DNA from: Thermoprotei archaeon
GTDB lineage: Archaea; Thermoproteota; Thermoprotei; QMSL01; B3-G16
Assembly: GCA_003649665.1 (NCBI GenBank)
Contig: QMSL01000083.1
Coordinates: 1 to 6,154 of the forward strand
Direction: 5' to 3'
Length of the DNA stretch: 6,154 nucleotides
In this document: positions 5,922 to 6,154 of the stretch, piece after piece
Numbering within the stretch: the first letter of the stretch is position 1
Layout: each line of letters begins with the position of its first letter
Made by a program: the position numbers and the translations under genes
Notes under the pieces: generated by a model
The model's database searches: none
Told to the model about the DNA's origin: nothing
Seen by the model: the letters and a program-made list of their open reading frames with translations, nothing else

Positions 5922-6154
5922 GGTAAGCTTGGCTTAGCCATAAGAATGCACTTATTATCCTTTAAGGTAAACCAGACACTATATCCATTATTTTGTAATA
6001 GCAGGATGACGGGGCCCCATGGGAAGTCTTGAGGATTTAGTATTTCTATTTCATACCTACCCCTTGAGGCGACAATTCTGCCACGATCACCTATAACTCT
6101 CGTAAGCACTTCCTCTAAGTTCTCAACAGGCTTTGATAAAGCTTCAGCTGTTAG
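5918..6154 (-). CDS. Unrecognised protein, C-terminal 78 residues (start beyond right edge)
   Basis: Minus-strand frame open from the right edge to TAA at 5920-5918. The 78 visible residues begin with an amphipathic stretch (LTAEALSKPVENLEEVLTRV), then look like alternating beta strands and turns: GRIVASRGRYEIEIL, PQDFPWGPVILLLQNNGYSV and WFTLKDNKCILMAKPSLP. I do not recognise the family. An internal GTG at 6109 could start a 63-residue protein, but its only Shine-Dalgarno-like GAGG is 2 bases away, too close. The residues before it also look coding, so the gene most likely continues off the window. It converges on the ion transporter with a 4-base overlap. No membrane segment or signal peptide is visible in this part. 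Confidence 0.65.
   Translation of the reverse strand, partial: LTAEALSKPVENLEEVLTRVIGDRGRIVASRGRYEIEILNPQDFPWGPVILLLQNNGYSVWFTLKDNKCILMAKPSLP

Noticed and set aside
5930..5940. TGGCTTAGCCA hairpin as terminator of the ion-transporter gene
   Set aside because: The stem is only 4-5 pairs with a minimal loop and no T-run after it, and the sequence is coding on the other strand.
1..6154. CRISPR arrays, tRNA or rRNA genes, insertion sequences
   Set aside because: No regularly spaced repeats, no cloverleaf-like or conserved rRNA stretches, and no transposase or terminal inverted repeats were seen by eye on either strand.

Overview
The window looks like chromosomal DNA of a hyperthermophilic or acidophilic archaeon, most likely a crenarchaeote (Thermoproteota). 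It is AT-rich, with heavy use of ATA, AGG and AGA codons. Promoters have a TATA box about 26 bases before the presumed start site, Shine-Dalgarno sites are of the GGAGGT/GGTGA type, and genes are closely packed. The extracellular binding protein has an N-terminal membrane anchor followed by a Pro/Thr/Glu-rich linker, a typical archaeal design. The species cannot be named from this stretch.

Left half, minus strand (1-3666): a peptide/oligosaccharide-type (Dpp/Opp) ABC importer, read right to left as binding protein, then DppB-like permease, then DppC-like permease. The DppC gene runs off the left edge. The two permease genes overlap by four bases (ATGA). The binding-protein gene has its own TATA box and a strong Shine-Dalgarno site. 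It is separated from dppB by a T-rich terminator candidate and a second TATA box. No ATPase gene is inside the window; dppD/dppF would be expected beyond the left edge.

The most notable feature is the binding protein. The segment that normally ends this family (Y-x-N-x-x-x-D-x-L, D-P-E-x-R-K, Y-x-x-I-Q, D-E-x-P-x-I-W-L) lies at its N-terminus, straight after the linker. The protein then starts again with the family's usual N-terminus and stops just after the GWGPDYVDPDDY region. This reads as a circularly permuted SBP_bac_5 protein. No leftover C-terminal coding sequence is visible downstream of the stop.

Middle (3667-4454): a 161-base divergent spacer carries the binding-protein promoter and three small palindromes built on GTTAAC or AACTAGTT. 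To its right is a plus-strand gene for an unrecognised 208-residue protein with one CxxC...HxH...H zinc-binding-like motif. It could be a local DNA-binding regulator, but that is inference.

Right part (4551-6154): a plus-strand 12-TM-type transporter of the ArsB/NhaD/P-protein (ion transporter) superfamily has its own promoter and a GTG start. It has apparently lost the acidic residues of its first inverted-repeat half. Its stop codon overlaps the stop of a convergent minus-strand gene that enters from the right edge. Only the last 78 codons of that gene are seen, and it is not recognised.
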